From positions 1 through 45,994 of the forward strand of contig JAEXRD010000036.1 in assembly GCA_023438245.1 (NCBI GenBank): a DNA stretch of 45,994 nt, read 5' to 3'. The position numbers were made by a program, and so were the translations under genes. Every line of letters begins with the position of its first letter. The stretch's first letter is position 1. The notes beneath the pieces are model-generated. The model saw nothing but the letters and a program-made list of their open reading frames with translations. It ran no database searches and was not told where the DNA came from. The DNA comes from Pseudomonadota bacterium. GTDB lineage: Bacteria; Desulfobacterota; Desulfovibrionia; Desulfovibrionales; Desulfovibrionaceae. This document shows, piece after piece, positions 19,861 through 28,109 of the stretch.

Positions 19861-20241
19861 CTACTGGGCAGGGGCCGCTTCGGTCTTCTTGGCGGGCTTC
19901 TCGGGCAGCTTGCCGGTCATGGTCAGCACCGAACGCTCCGTGGCCACGGGGCGGTGGGTGGTCTTCTGGCTCAGGCAGTTGACCGGGCAGGCGTCCACGC
20001 ACACGCCGCAGCCCACGCAGGCCAGCACCGTGAGGGACCAGGACCCGTCGGTCTTGTCCTTCTTCACTTCCAGGCACTGCGAGGGGCACTTGCGGGCGCA
20101 GGTGCCGCAGAAGATGCACTTGTCGATGTCATTGATGAGTTCGCCGCGCGCATGCGTGAACGGAGCCCGCACTTCGAACGGGTAGTTCCGGGTGGCCGGG
20201 GCGGAGAACAGGTTGGACAGTACGGTTGGCAGCATTTTCAT
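19861..20241 (-). CDS. echF: Ech hydrogenase ferredoxin-like subunit EchF (2x[4Fe-4S])
   Basis: This 126-residue electron-wiring subunit of the membrane-bound Ech hydrogenase is homologous to complex I NuoI. Two classical [4Fe-4S] motifs are present: C42-x2-C45-x2-C48-x3-C52-P and C75-x2-C78-x2-C81-x3-C85-P. They pass electrons between soluble ferredoxin and the EchC cluster on the cytoplasmic side. The last ~25 residues are a Lys/Ala/Pro-rich tail with no motif. The ATG at 20241 lies 5 bp after the echE stop. It is the last gene of the operon, before a strong terminator. Confidence 0.94.
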   Translation of the reverse strand: MKMLPTVLSNLFSAPATRNYPFEVRAPFTHARGELINDIDKCIFCGTCARKCPSQCLEVKKDKTDGSWSLTVLACVGCGVCVDACPVNCLSQKTTHRPVATERSVLTMTGKLPEKPAKKTEAAPAQ

Positions 20242-20246
20242 GGCGT

Positions 20247-21323
20247 CTACCTCTCCGTGCAGCTGATGCAGGGGTCGATGGACAGCACCACCACGGGCAC
20301 GTCCGCGAAGTCCAGCCCGGGCAGGATGGCGGCCAGGGGCGGGATGTTGGCGAACGTTGGGGTGCGGATGCGCACGCGCTCGAGGAACTTGTCCCCGTTG
20401 CCCTTGAGGTAGTAGAAGCACTCGCCGCGGGGCTGCTCCACGCGCTCGATGACCTCGCCCTCGGGCTTGCCCTTGACCTTGGCGGCCAGCTCGGTGCTGT
20501 CCAGCCGGTCCAGGGCCTGGCGCACCAGGTCGATGGACTGCAGGGACTCGCGGAAGCGCACGTTGGAGCGCGCCCAGCAGTCGCCGGCGGTCTCCACCAC
20601 GGGCTCGAAGGCGATCTCGTCGAAGCCCGCGTACTTGAGCTGGCGCATGTCCTGGGCCACGCCGCTGCCGCGCAGCATGGGGCCGGCCGCACCCAGGTCG
20701 TAGGCCAGCTGCTTGGGCAGCACGCCCACGCCCTTGGTGCGCTTGCACACGGTGGCGTCGTGCATGATGGTGCTCTGCAGGCTCAGGATGCCCTTTTCCA
20801 CGTCCACCAGCGTGTCCTTGATCCAGCGGATCTGGCTCTCGTCGAGGTCGGCGCGCACGCCGCCCACCACGTTCACCGAGACGATGACGCGGTTGCCGGT
20901 GGTGGCCTCGTTGAGGTCCATGACGGCCTCGCGGATTTTCCACAGCTGCATGAACAGGGACTCGAAGCCGAAGCTGTCGGCGAAGAGGCCCAGCCACAGC
21001 AGGTGGGAGTGCAGGCGGTGCAGCTCGCTCCAGACCACGCGCAGCATGCGCGCGCGGCGGGGCACCTCGATGCCCATCATCTGCTCAACGGCCTGGCAGT
21101 AGCACATGGAGTGGATCATGGAGCAGATGCCGCAGACGCGCTCCACGATCTGGATCATCTGGTTGTAGTCGCGCTTGGTGGCGAGCATCTCCAGGCCGCG
21201 GTGCACGTAGCCCAGGGTGGGCAGCGCCTCCACGACCTTGTCGTCCTCCACCACCAGGGAGAGGTGGATGGGCTCGGGCAGCACGGGGTGCTGCGGGCCG
21301 AAGGGGATTGTGGTGCGGGCCAT
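20247..21323 (-). CDS. echE: Ech hydrogenase large (catalytic) subunit EchE
   Basis: This 358-residue group 4 [NiFe]-hydrogenase large subunit is homologous to complex I NuoD. All four nickel-ligating cysteines are present: C64-G-I-C67 (ERVCGICS) and C352-I-S-C355 (DPCISCTER). This marks a true hydrogenase and excludes a complex I NuoD subunit, which lacks them. The protein ends TER directly after the last Cys motif, so there is no cleavable C-terminal extension, as is usual for Ech-type enzymes. It starts 1 bp after the echD stop. No hyp maturation genes lie in this window, so they must be encoded elsewhere. Confidence 0.96.
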   Translation of the reverse strand: MARTTIPFGPQHPVLPEPIHLSLVVEDDKVVEALPTLGYVHRGLEMLATKRDYNQMIQIVERVCGICSMIHSMCYCQAVEQMMGIEVPRRARMLRVVWSELHRLHSHLLWLGLFADSFGFESLFMQLWKIREAVMDLNEATTGNRVIVSVNVVGGVRADLDESQIRWIKDTLVDVEKGILSLQSTIMHDATVCKRTKGVGVLPKQLAYDLGAAGPMLRGSGVAQDMRQLKYAGFDEIAFEPVVETAGDCWARSNVRFRESLQSIDLVRQALDRLDSTELAAKVKGKPEGEVIERVEQPRGECFYYLKGNGDKFLERVRIRTPTFANIPPLAAILPGLDFADVPVVVLSIDPCISCTER

Positions 21324-21324
21324 G

Positions 21325-21702
21325 TTATTGGGCCTCCTTGGTCTTGACGGCGTAGCGGCAGAACGGGGAGGTGGCCGGGGTCTGCACGCAGTCGGTCAGC
21401 AGTTTGCCCTGGTAGTCGAGCACCAGGCCCTCGAAGGTCACGCCGAACTGGTCGCGGATCTCGTTTTCGATGAGGAAGGCCCCGAACAGCACGCCGGACA
21501 CGCTGGGCAGCTTGCCGCCCTTCTTGACCGGAACGCGCAGGTTCGTCAGCTTCAGGTCCTTGTCGAAGTGGTAGAGCACTTCCATGTCGGTCTCGTTCAG
21601 CTCCACGCTGGAGAAGGTGACCAGACGCCAGCCGTCGTTCTTCAGCTGGGTCACCTTGGCCACCAGCTCGGCGGGGGCGACGTTTATTGCCTCAATGCTC
21701 AT
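21325..21702 (-). CDS. echD: Ech hydrogenase subunit EchD (NuoC-like)
   Basis: This 125-residue soluble subunit is homologous to the NuoC/30-kDa subunit of complex I. The recognisable core is FLIENEIRDQFGVTFEGLVLDY, preceded by the LRVPVKKGGKLPS strand. It has no cofactor motif and is a structural partner of EchE and EchC. The ATG at 21702 overlaps the echC stop (ATGA) and gives the normal EchD length. The longer open frame upstream overlaps echC and was rejected. Confidence 0.92.
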   Translation of the reverse strand: MSIEAINVAPAELVAKVTQLKNDGWRLVTFSSVELNETDMEVLYHFDKDLKLTNLRVPVKKGGKLPSVSGVLFGAFLIENEIRDQFGVTFEGLVLDYQGKLLTDCVQTPATSPFCRYAVKTKEAQ

Positions 21703-22139
21703 GCGACCTCCAGAATCTTGCCCAGCTTGGCCAGGCCGGTCACCACGGCGTCCATGATGGCCTCGGGCTTGGCGGGGCAGCCGGGGACATACACGTCCAC
21801 GGGAATGACCTTGTCCACGCCGCCCAGGACGTTGGGCGCCTCGCGGAACACGCCGCCGGTGCACCCGCAGGCGCCGATGGCGATGACCAGCTTGGGCGTG
21901 GGCATCTGATCGTAGATGTTCTTCAGAACCACCGCGTTGCGGGGGTTGACGGTGCCGGTGACCACGAGCACGTCGGCGTGGCGCGGGTTGCCCACGTTGA
22001 TGATGCCGAAGCGCTCCACGTCGTACATGGGGGTCAGGCAGGCCAGGGTCTCAATGTCGCAGCCGTTGCACGACCCGCAGTCGAAGTGCATGATCCAGGG
22101 CGACTTGACCTGGGACTTCTTCTTGAATGTTCCGAACAT
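21699..22139 (-). CDS. echC: Ech hydrogenase small subunit EchC (NuoB-like)
   Basis: This 146-residue small subunit carries the proximal [4Fe-4S] cluster and is homologous to NuoB/PSST. Cys positions fit the group 4 pattern: CGSCNGCD at 21-28, GACGCTGG around C91/C93, and PGCP at C121. It passes electrons between the EchE active site and EchF. There is no Tat signal, as expected for a cytoplasm-facing complex. It starts 3 bp after the echB stop and overlaps echD by 4 bp. Confidence 0.95.
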   Translation of the reverse strand: MFGTFKKKSQVKSPWIMHFDCGSCNGCDIETLACLTPMYDVERFGIINVGNPRHADVLVVTGTVNPRNAVVLKNIYDQMPTPKLVIAIGACGCTGGVFREAPNVLGGVDKVIPVDVYVPGCPAKPEAIMDAVVTGLAKLGKILEVA

Positions 22140-22142
22140 GTC

Positions 22143-23000
22143 TTACTCCAGGTACAACCACACGAGGTTCACCGTGGCCAGGATGAGCACCAGCGGCGCA
22201 ACCTTGCGCAGCATGGTGCGCCAGGTGAGACGCGCGCTGATGTTGTCGATGACGAGGGCCGCGAACAGGAACGCCAGGGCCGTGGCCACCATCTGGGCCG
22301 GGCCGGTGGCCCACAGGAAGGAGCAGATCCACAGGATGACGGTGACGTCGGCCCAGTGGGCGATCTCCAGCAGCGCGAAGTCGCGCCCGGCGAAGTCGGT
22401 GTACACGCCGCGCACAACTTCCTGGTGCATGTGGTGGCTGGCCGCGATGTCAAACGGCGACTTGCGCAGCTTGATGAGCACCACGAACAGCAGGCCGGGA
22501 ACCAGGAGCGGCATCTTGAACAGGAGCGGCTGGCTCTGCGCGGACATGATGGTGTAGGCGTCGAAGCCGCCCGCGGCCTTGGCCATGCACAGGATGCAGA
22601 CCAGGAACACCGGCTCGTAGGCCAGCATCTGGAAGATCTCGCGCTGGGCGCCGATCTTGCTGTACGGGCTGCTGCCGCAGAAGGCGCCCATGGCCACGAA
22701 GCAGGCGCTGGCCGCCTGGACGAAGAAGGCCATGAGCACGTCGGCCCCGGCGGCGAGCAGCACGTCGCTGGCCAGGGACGCCACAAGCGCCCAGCGCACG
22801 AACATGCCCTGCCAGCTGCTGGCCGGGGGAATCACTTTGCTCATGAGCTTGCCCACGTCGTAGAACGGCTGCATGAGCGGGGGCCCCATGCGCGACTGCA
22901 GGCGGGCGGTGACCACGCGGTCGACTCCGGCCACCAGGCCGCCCAGGAGCGGGGCCAGGATCAGGCCGGCCACGGCGAGGTAGAAGGTGGTCAGATTCAT
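22143..23000 (-). CDS. echB: Ech hydrogenase membrane subunit EchB (NuoH-like)
   Basis: This 285-residue integral membrane subunit, homologous to complex I NuoH, has about eight hydrophobic helices. Conserved loops include the N-terminal GVDRVVTARLQSRMGPP (the NuoH-like QGRxGP element) and KSPFDIAASHHMHQEVVRGVYTDFAG, with acidic residues near the putative ion path. It links the soluble hydrogenase module to the ion-pumping EchA. The start overlaps the echA stop (ATGA). Confidence 0.94.
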   Translation of the reverse strand: MNLTTFYLAVAGLILAPLLGGLVAGVDRVVTARLQSRMGPPLMQPFYDVGKLMSKVIPPASSWQGMFVRWALVASLASDVLLAAGADVLMAFFVQAASACFVAMGAFCGSSPYSKIGAQREIFQMLAYEPVFLVCILCMAKAAGGFDAYTIMSAQSQPLLFKMPLLVPGLLFVVLIKLRKSPFDIAASHHMHQEVVRGVYTDFAGRDFALLEIAHWADVTVILWICSFLWATGPAQMVATALAFLFAALVIDNISARLTWRTMLRKVAPLVLILATVNLVWLYLE

Positions 23001-24868
23001 ATGGCGGAACCTCCAAACAGGGCGAGCAGCAGCAGCAGCGCGATGGCTCCCGCCACCTTGGTCCAGCGGGCCTCGCCGAAGATCTCGGGAACGTACTGGT
23101 TGCCCTCGGTGAGGGTCCAGTTCTTGGACAGGGCACCCACGAAGGTGCCGGGCTCATTGGAAGGCAGGCCGCCGATGTACGGGCTGGCCAGCACCACGCC
23201 GCTCTGGCTGCGCAGCACCTTCATGCCCACGATCCAGGCCAGCATGGCCACGATGAACATGGGCGGCATGAGGCCCCAGCCACCGGCCAGCGGATTGGCC
23301 AGCTCGGCGGGCAGCAGCAGGGCGTTCAGCCACGGGGCGGCCATGCCCAGGCCCACGGAGATGGCCAGCATGGCCAGGATGGGCCCGCTGGTCAGCGCCG
23401 AGGAATGGGCCGGGGCGGTCCCGGCGTTCTTGCCGCTCATCAGCGTGCCGCCGAAGCGCACCCAGCACACCACGCCCAGGGCGCTGCCCAGGGCGATGAG
23501 CACCATGGCGATGGGGCTGGCGGTGGCGGCCTCAAGGGCGGCCCACTTGCCAACCAGCATGCCCAGGGGCGGCAGCACCATGGCCATGGCGCCAGCCACC
23601 GCGGCAAAGGCCGTGGTGGGCGACTTGGCGATGATGCCGCGCAGGTCTTCCAGGTCGCGGCTGCCCACGGTCTGCTCCATGTCGCCCACGCAGATGAACA
23701 GCAGGCCCTTGGTGGCGGCGTGGATGACCAGCAGCACCGTGCCCGCCGCGATGGCGATGGGCGTGCCGATGCCGGCGCAGGCGATGATCAGGCCCAGGTT
23801 GGCCATGGTGGAGTACGCCAGGATCTTCTTGGCGTTGCTCTGGCCCATGGCCATGGCCGAGGTGGCGAAGAAGGTGAACGCGCCGACAAGGCACAGCACC
23901 TTGCCGGTGGTGGTGCCCTGGAGCACCGGCGCCAGGCGCAGGGCCAGGAACACGCCCACCTTCACCATGGTGCTGGAGTGCAGCAGCGCGGAGACCGGGG
24001 TGGGAGCGACCATGGCGCCCAAGAGCCAGGGCTGGAAGGGCATCTGGGCGGCCTTGACGCAGCCCGCGGCGGCCAGGAAGGCCAGGGGCAGCAGCGAGGC
24101 GCCGGTCCACAGGGCCGGGGTGGCCAGCTGGCTGATGTCGGCCAGGCCGTGCTGCTTCTGGATCAGGATGATGCCGATGTGCAGCAGGCAGCCGCCCATG
24201 GCGTTCATCCACAGGGCGCGGTAGGCGCTCTGCTTGGCCTCGGCGGTGCCGTCGTGGCCGATGAGCAGGAACGAGCACAGGGTGGTGGACTCGTAGAAGG
24301 CCGCGAACATGCGCAGGTCATTGGCCATGGCCAGGCCGTTCATGAAGCCCAGGAAGGCCAGCAGCACCAGGAAGAATCCCGGCTGGCGGCTGACCTTGAG
24401 GTGCAGGTGCTCCTCGTGGTGCTTCATGTAGGGCAGGGCGAAGATGGCGATGAGCGAGCCCGCGAAGCAGACCACAAGCATCAGGGCCAGGGACAGCCCG
24501 TCCACGACCACGGCGTTGGCCGGAGCCTTGGGCAGGGGAGCGGCGAACTCGCTGGCCCCCGCCAGAGCGAGCTGCGCCAGGGAGAACAGGATCACCAGAC
24601 CGTGTTTTTCCTTCAGACCCATGAGCAGGAAGAAGGCGGGAAGCACGAACGCCGCGGCCTCGGCGATGTGCAAAGCGGTTTCCGAAGCCAGGAAGCCAGG
24701 ATTCACCGTAAACGGCGCCTGGGTAGCCAGAGCCAGACCCCCGACGGCAAGGGCAGCGCCCGTTGCCACCACCAGCGCCGTGCGCACCGCCTGTCCGCGA
24801 AGGACGAAGCAGGCGAGCCCGGCCACCAGGGGCCAGAGAACCAAAAGTCCAATGTACGCCTCAGTCAT
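22997..24868 (-). CDS. echA: Ech hydrogenase membrane subunit EchA (NuoL/antiporter-like)
   Basis: This 623-residue protein has about 16-17 hydrophobic helices, is homologous to NuoL and Mrp antiporter subunits, and is the likely proton/sodium pumping module of Ech. The core antiporter-type region contains FYESTTLCSFLLIG, KAAQMPFQPWLLGAMVAPTPVSALLHSSTMVK (spanning ~290-321, the NuoL signature with key Lys and His), and HAATKGLLFICVGD. It is first in the operon. A GAGGGGG Shine-Dalgarno sits about 10 nt upstream. The gene order A-B-C-D-E-F matches the classical ech operon. Confidence 0.95.
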   Translation of the reverse strand: MTEAYIGLLVLWPLVAGLACFVLRGQAVRTALVVATGAALAVGGLALATQAPFTVNPGFLASETALHIAEAAAFVLPAFFLLMGLKEKHGLVILFSLAQLALAGASEFAAPLPKAPANAVVVDGLSLALMLVVCFAGSLIAIFALPYMKHHEEHLHLKVSRQPGFFLVLLAFLGFMNGLAMANDLRMFAAFYESTTLCSFLLIGHDGTAEAKQSAYRALWMNAMGGCLLHIGIILIQKQHGLADISQLATPALWTGASLLPLAFLAAAGCVKAAQMPFQPWLLGAMVAPTPVSALLHSSTMVKVGVFLALRLAPVLQGTTTGKVLCLVGAFTFFATSAMAMGQSNAKKILAYSTMANLGLIIACAGIGTPIAIAAGTVLLVIHAATKGLLFICVGDMEQTVGSRDLEDLRGIIAKSPTTAFAAVAGAMAMVLPPLGMLVGKWAALEAATASPIAMVLIALGSALGVVCWVRFGGTLMSGKNAGTAPAHSSALTSGPILAMLAISVGLGMAAPWLNALLLPAELANPLAGGWGLMPPMFIVAMLAWIVGMKVLRSQSGVVLASPYIGGLPSNEPGTFVGALSKNWTLTEGNQYVPEIFGEARWTKVAGAIALLLLLALFGGSAI

Positions 24869-25199
24869 TTTGATGAAACCCCCTCAAAAACATAATGAAC
24901 TTTACCTGGACGTTGGCACTTAGCTGATTTCGGCCTCCTTTGGAAGCGCAAATTTCTCCTAAACTCATACGTTTTGCTATGATTTACAAAAAACGGGTGC
25001 CAAAACGTGAAGCACGACCCCCCGTGCGCCCTTGGGAACCGTGGATTTTCGCGTTTGCGACGAAAAATTACGGCGCAACTACGTAAATTTTAATGCAATA
25101 GACGAACAGGATAGCGGATATGAGCGGGGGGTATGAATTTGTGGCGGGGCGGAGAACTGGAGTGCGGAGAGCGGCGGGGCGAGCGGAGCTGGAGGGACG
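24869..25199. other. 331-bp intergenic region holding the ech leader/promoter
   Basis: This stretch has no convincing gene and is visibly more A/T-rich than its surroundings, notably ATTTACAAAAAAC (24982-24994) and ACGTAAATTTTAATG (25082-25096). On the minus strand it must hold the ech promoter. A TGGCAC (24997-25002) lacks a correctly spaced -12 element, and no strong TTGACA/TATAAT pair is visible. Strong Shine-Dalgarno-like sequences TAGGAGA and AAAGGAGG lie 60-100 nt before echA. No terminator is visible for the upstream membrane-protein operon ending at 25200. Confidence 0.5.
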
Positions 25200-25991
25200 T
25201 CAACCGGCCTTGCGCACCAGGGCGGTGAGCGGGGGCCGGGTGCCCGCGGGCAGGGGCGAGTCGGCGTCGGCCGCGCGCACGGCGGCCACCTGCGCGGTAA
25301 GCAGCACGGTCTTGCCGTCCTGGGACAAGAACTCCACGGCGTCGCCTTGCGCCAGGCCGTCGCGCGAGCCCAGGGTGAAGCTGGCGAGCAGCCCGTCGTC
25401 GGTCTTCTGCACGCGCACAACCTGGCCCAGGCCCTCGGCGTGCAGCGCGGCGGCCAGGCGGCGGGAGAGCAGGGTGGAGGCCACGCCGAAGGCCACGCCC
25501 AGGGGCAGCAGCGCGGTGGCCAGGGCAAAGGGGCTCACGCCCAGGGTGCGCGTGGACAGGGAGAGCGAGGCCTGGTCCAGGGCGCGCTGGTCCGGGAACA
25601 CGCGCATGGTGAAGTGCTGGGTGAACTTGGGCGAGGTCTCGTTGCGGGCGGAGAGGCTCACGGGGTAGTCGCCGGGCGCCAGGGTGGCCGGGGCGCTGAC
25701 CTCGGCCCGCCAGAGCTGTCCGCCCAGCCAGAAGCCGGAGTAGGTTTCCTCCAGCCTCAGCCCCAGTTCGGGAGCGCCGGACTTCAGGAGCAGATGCTCC
25801 AGCTTCTCCGCCCCGGGGGGCATGTTTCCGGAAATCTTGAGGCTCTGGCCCGGCAGCAGCTCGCTGACGCTCGGGTCCTTGCGTCCCCCGGCCTGGGTGC
25901 CGTCCATCAGGCAGGCCAGCACCAGGAAGAGGCTCGCGGCGCCCAGCCATGCGGCCAGGTTGCGCCATGCGGCCAGAGTGTGTCGACCCAT
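25200..25991 (-). CDS. Uncharacterised bitopic/lipoprotein-like membrane protein
   Basis: The protein has 263 residues. The N-terminal hydrophobic segment (~7-28) includes LVLAC, so it is either a signal anchor or a lipobox with C27. The extracytoplasmic part (~30-140) reads as beta-rich, with an Ig/CARDB-like stretch (APGDYPVSLSARNET). A second membrane helix (~150-172) is followed by a basic patch and a ~75-residue cytoplasmic domain (QVVRVQKTDDGLLASFTLG) that looks like a small beta-barrel. I do not recognise the family. The ATG overlaps the previous stop by 1 base (TAATG), indicating coupling. It is the last gene of the five-gene TauE operon. Confidence 0.75.
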   Translation of the reverse strand: MGRHTLAAWRNLAAWLGAASLFLVLACLMDGTQAGGRKDPSVSELLPGQSLKISGNMPPGAEKLEHLLLKSGAPELGLRLEETYSGFWLGGQLWRAEVSAPATLAPGDYPVSLSARNETSPKFTQHFTMRVFPDQRALDQASLSLSTRTLGVSPFALATALLPLGVAFGVASTLLSRRLAAALHAEGLGQVVRVQKTDDGLLASFTLGSRDGLAQGDAVEFLSQDGKTVLLTAQVAAVRAADADSPLPAGTRPPLTALVRKAG

Positions 25992-26263
25992 TACTCGGCC
26001 TGCCCGGCGGCGGGGCTGGCGTTCTGGATGGGCAGGGCGGAGCGCAGCCTGCGGTAGCCGAGGATGCCCAGGACCAGGGTGGGCAGGAAGGCGCTGAAGA
26101 ACGTCTTCATGAAGGCGGGGGTGAAGGCGTCGGGGTTGGCGGCGGCGGCGCTCATGGCCACGCACAGCTCGATGAGGACGACCAGGTCGATGCCCAGGAT
26201 GAAGAGCTTCTGGCGACCGTTCATGCGGATGGTGGGGGCGTTGTCGTCATCGTGAAACAGCAT
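25991..26263 (-). CDS. Small uncharacterised membrane protein, 90 residues
   Basis: It has two predicted membrane helices (~18-38, LFILGIDLVVLIELCVAM, and ~53-70, TFFSAFLPTLVLGILGY) joined by a short loop containing AAAANPDAFTP. There is an acidic N-terminus (HDDDN) and an Ala/Pro-rich C-terminus. It has no known family. It overlaps the next gene by one base and probably forms a complex with the 263-residue partner. The upstream 96-bp gap contains a 12-bp G/C hairpin (26307-26341). Confidence 0.72.
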   Translation of the reverse strand: MLFHDDDNAPTIRMNGRQKLFILGIDLVVLIELCVAMSAAAANPDAFTPAFMKTFFSAFLPTLVLGILGYRRLRSALPIQNASPAAGQAE

Positions 26264-26306
26264 GCCGGACTCCTTGGTGGTTGATGCGCTGCCTGTTCGT
26301 TTGTGC

Positions 26307-26341
26307 GCGGCGGGCCGGTGAGAGAGGGCCCGGCCCGCCGC
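26307..26341. other. Strong G/C hairpin without T-run inside the TauE operon
   Basis: Perfect 12-bp arms (26307-26318 with 26330-26341, 11-nt loop) lie between the lipoprotein gene and the small membrane protein gene. Neither strand shows a T-tract directly after it, so it may act as a 3'-end stabiliser or attenuator rather than a full terminator, giving different levels of upstream and downstream genes. Confidence 0.5.
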
Positions 26342-26359
26342 GGCTTTCAGAGAGGGGGA

Positions 26360-26971
26360 CTACTTCTTGAAGATGTTGGTCTTGCTGATGTTCATGAAGC
26401 GCAGGGCCTTGCCTTCTTCCTTGTAGTACACGCGGGCTTCGTCGCCGGCGTCCCAGGTGCTCTCAGGCATGGCGAAGTACTCTTCCGGCAGGGAGATGAC
26501 CGACAGGGTCTTCTGGCGTCCGGAGTAGATGGTGATGGTCTTCTTTTCCTTGTCGATGGCCGGGAACTTCTTGGCCTTTCCGGCTTCCTTGTCGAACACC
26601 AGCGGGTGTTCCTTGTCAATGTTTTCCTTGTAGTCGACCATGGTGAAATCGATGGTCTTGAAGCTCTGGCTGGCCGGGTCGAAGATGGTGATCTGGTTCT
26701 TCTTGTTGTCGATCTTCATGCGGCCGCCGGCCTTGGGCTCCGGGCCCATCTCCGCGGGGTCGCTCGGCATGACGTAGGTCACCGGCGGCAGGTAGGTGTA
26801 GTCCGGGTTCTGCGTGTCGTTGGCCTTGTCGCGGATCATGACCATGGTCTTGGTCTGGGGATCGTACTTGATCACGCGGCCCTGGTCGACCTTGCCGTAG
26901 TCGGTGCAGCCCAGGAGCAGCAGCATGGGCAGGGCGGTGAGGATGGTGCGCCACAGGCTTTTGCGGGTCAT
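26360..26971 (-). CDS. Lipoprotein, DUF4881-like (Desulfovibrio type)
   Basis: This 203-residue protein has a signal sequence ending in a lipobox (LLLLGC, Cys ~22). The mature part is beta-rich and Lys/Asp-rich, with repeated strand-turn units such as GRVIKYDPQTKTMVMIRDK, MKIDNKKNQITIFDP and KKTITIYSGRQKTLSV, suggesting a small beta-propeller or barrel in which each unit has a [hydrophobic]-[TS]-[IV]-[hydrophobic] strand. From memory it resembles the DUF4881 lipoprotein family seen mainly in Desulfovibrio. Function is unknown. The position next to TauE suggests a periplasmic accessory or sensor component. Confidence 0.78.
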   Translation of the reverse strand: MTRKSLWRTILTALPMLLLLGCTDYGKVDQGRVIKYDPQTKTMVMIRDKANDTQNPDYTYLPPVTYVMPSDPAEMGPEPKAGGRMKIDNKKNQITIFDPASQSFKTIDFTMVDYKENIDKEHPLVFDKEAGKAKKFPAIDKEKKTITIYSGRQKTLSVISLPEEYFAMPESTWDAGDEARVYYKEEGKALRFMNISKTNIFKK

Positions 26972-27034
26972 ATGGTGTCTCCTTCTATCGCGTTGTGTGT
27001 TGTGTCGCCAGTGGGAGCGCGGCGGGCGCGCCAG

Positions 27035-28081
27035 CTAGCCCTTGGCCGCCTTGGCGGCAAGCTCATCCTTGCAGCCCTGGATGAAGCGCACCAGGATGTA
27101 CAGCGACAGGCCAGAGACGACCGAGAGAACCACCGCGGTGGACACGTCGTCCAGGATCGGCAGGCCGAACTGCTTGGCCGCGAGCTTCAGGATGATGGAG
27201 ACCATGCAGCCGATGACGGCCAGGCCGAAGGCGTAACGGATGCCGTAGCCCTTGATGTACTTGGTGGCCACAGCGCCCACCTGCGCGCCCATGGAGGCGC
27301 CGATGAGCATGATGACGGCGGCCACGAGTTCGGTGCGGCCCTTATAGGTGTAGGTTCCGGCGCCGTACAGGCCGGAGATGGCCACTTCGAACAGGTCGGT
27401 GCCGACGGCCACGTGGGTGGGGCAGCCGACGAGGTAGATCAGCGAGGGCATGCGGATGAGGCCGCCGCCGATGCCCAGGATGCCGGCCAGCCAGCCGGTG
27501 AGGAAGCTCACGAACACGGGCAGCCACATGGAGCAGTAGATGCCGGCCTCGTTGAAGTGCATCATGGGCGGGATCTTGATGGCGTGGAACTTCTTGTGCC
27601 ACTCGACGCCAACGGCCTCGGAGGCGTCGCGTCCGGCGGCGCGCATCTCGGCTTCCTTGCGCTTCTTCACGTTGATGTCATGGAACACCATCCAGGCGAT
27701 GCCAGCCAGCAGGCCGATGTACATGTAGCGGACGACCTTCTCGACGTTGCCGAGTCGTTCCAGCCACATGATCATTTGGGCTCCGATTTCGAAGCCGATG
27801 ACCGTGCCGAAGAGCATGATCAGGCCCAGCTTGTAGTCAACGTTGCCGAACTTGCCGTGCCGCATGGTGGAGATGAGGCTCTTGCCCGCCATGTGGGCGA
27901 TGTCGGTGCCGATGGCGAAGGCCATGGGGAAGCCCAGGATGTTCAGGCCGGGGGTGACCATCCAGGCGCCGCCCATGCCGAAGAAGCCGCCGATGATGCC
28001 CACGCCGACACCAAGGATGATGAGGCCGGGCCAAAAGATTTTCACGCCTGCGATGGGCATGAGAACGTACAACCATTCCAT
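27035..28081 (-). CDS. TauE/SafE-family anion transporter
   Basis: This 348-residue membrane protein has about eight helices in two repeats. The paired glycine-rich motifs GGFFGMGGAWMVTPGLNILGFP (first half) and GWLAGILGIGGGLIRMPSLIYLVG (second half) define the TauE/SafE (sulfite exporter) family. A ~60-residue cytoplasmic loop between the halves (KKRKEAEMRAAGRDASE..) is longer than usual. Family members carry sulfite, sulfoacetate, sulfate or other small anions, and direction and substrate cannot be read here. In a sulfate reducer, sulfate or sulfite uptake/export is plausible but is an inference. It is second in the operon after the 99-residue membrane protein. Confidence 0.9.
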   Translation of the reverse strand: MEWLYVLMPIAGVKIFWPGLIILGVGVGIIGGFFGMGGAWMVTPGLNILGFPMAFAIGTDIAHMAGKSLISTMRHGKFGNVDYKLGLIMLFGTVIGFEIGAQMIMWLERLGNVEKVVRYMYIGLLAGIAWMVFHDINVKKRKEAEMRAAGRDASEAVGVEWHKKFHAIKIPPMMHFNEAGIYCSMWLPVFVSFLTGWLAGILGIGGGLIRMPSLIYLVGCPTHVAVGTDLFEVAISGLYGAGTYTYKGRTELVAAVIMLIGASMGAQVGAVATKYIKGYGIRYAFGLAVIGCMVSIILKLAAKQFGLPILDDVSTAVVLSVVSGLSLYILVRFIQGCKDELAAKAAKG

Positions 28082-28109
28082 ATCGCACTCTCCTCTTTGT
28101 TGGCCCGGT

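Noticed and set aside
20247..24868. Reading the NuoB/C/D/H/I/L-like genes as part of respiratory complex I
   Set aside because: EchE has both CxxC nickel-binding pairs and the set is limited to six genes in ech order, so it is a hydrogenase.
24997..25002. TGGCAC on the minus strand upstream of echA as a sigma54 -24 element
   Set aside because: The only TTG-like -12 candidate is 2 bp too far away and lacks GC, so the spacing is wrong.
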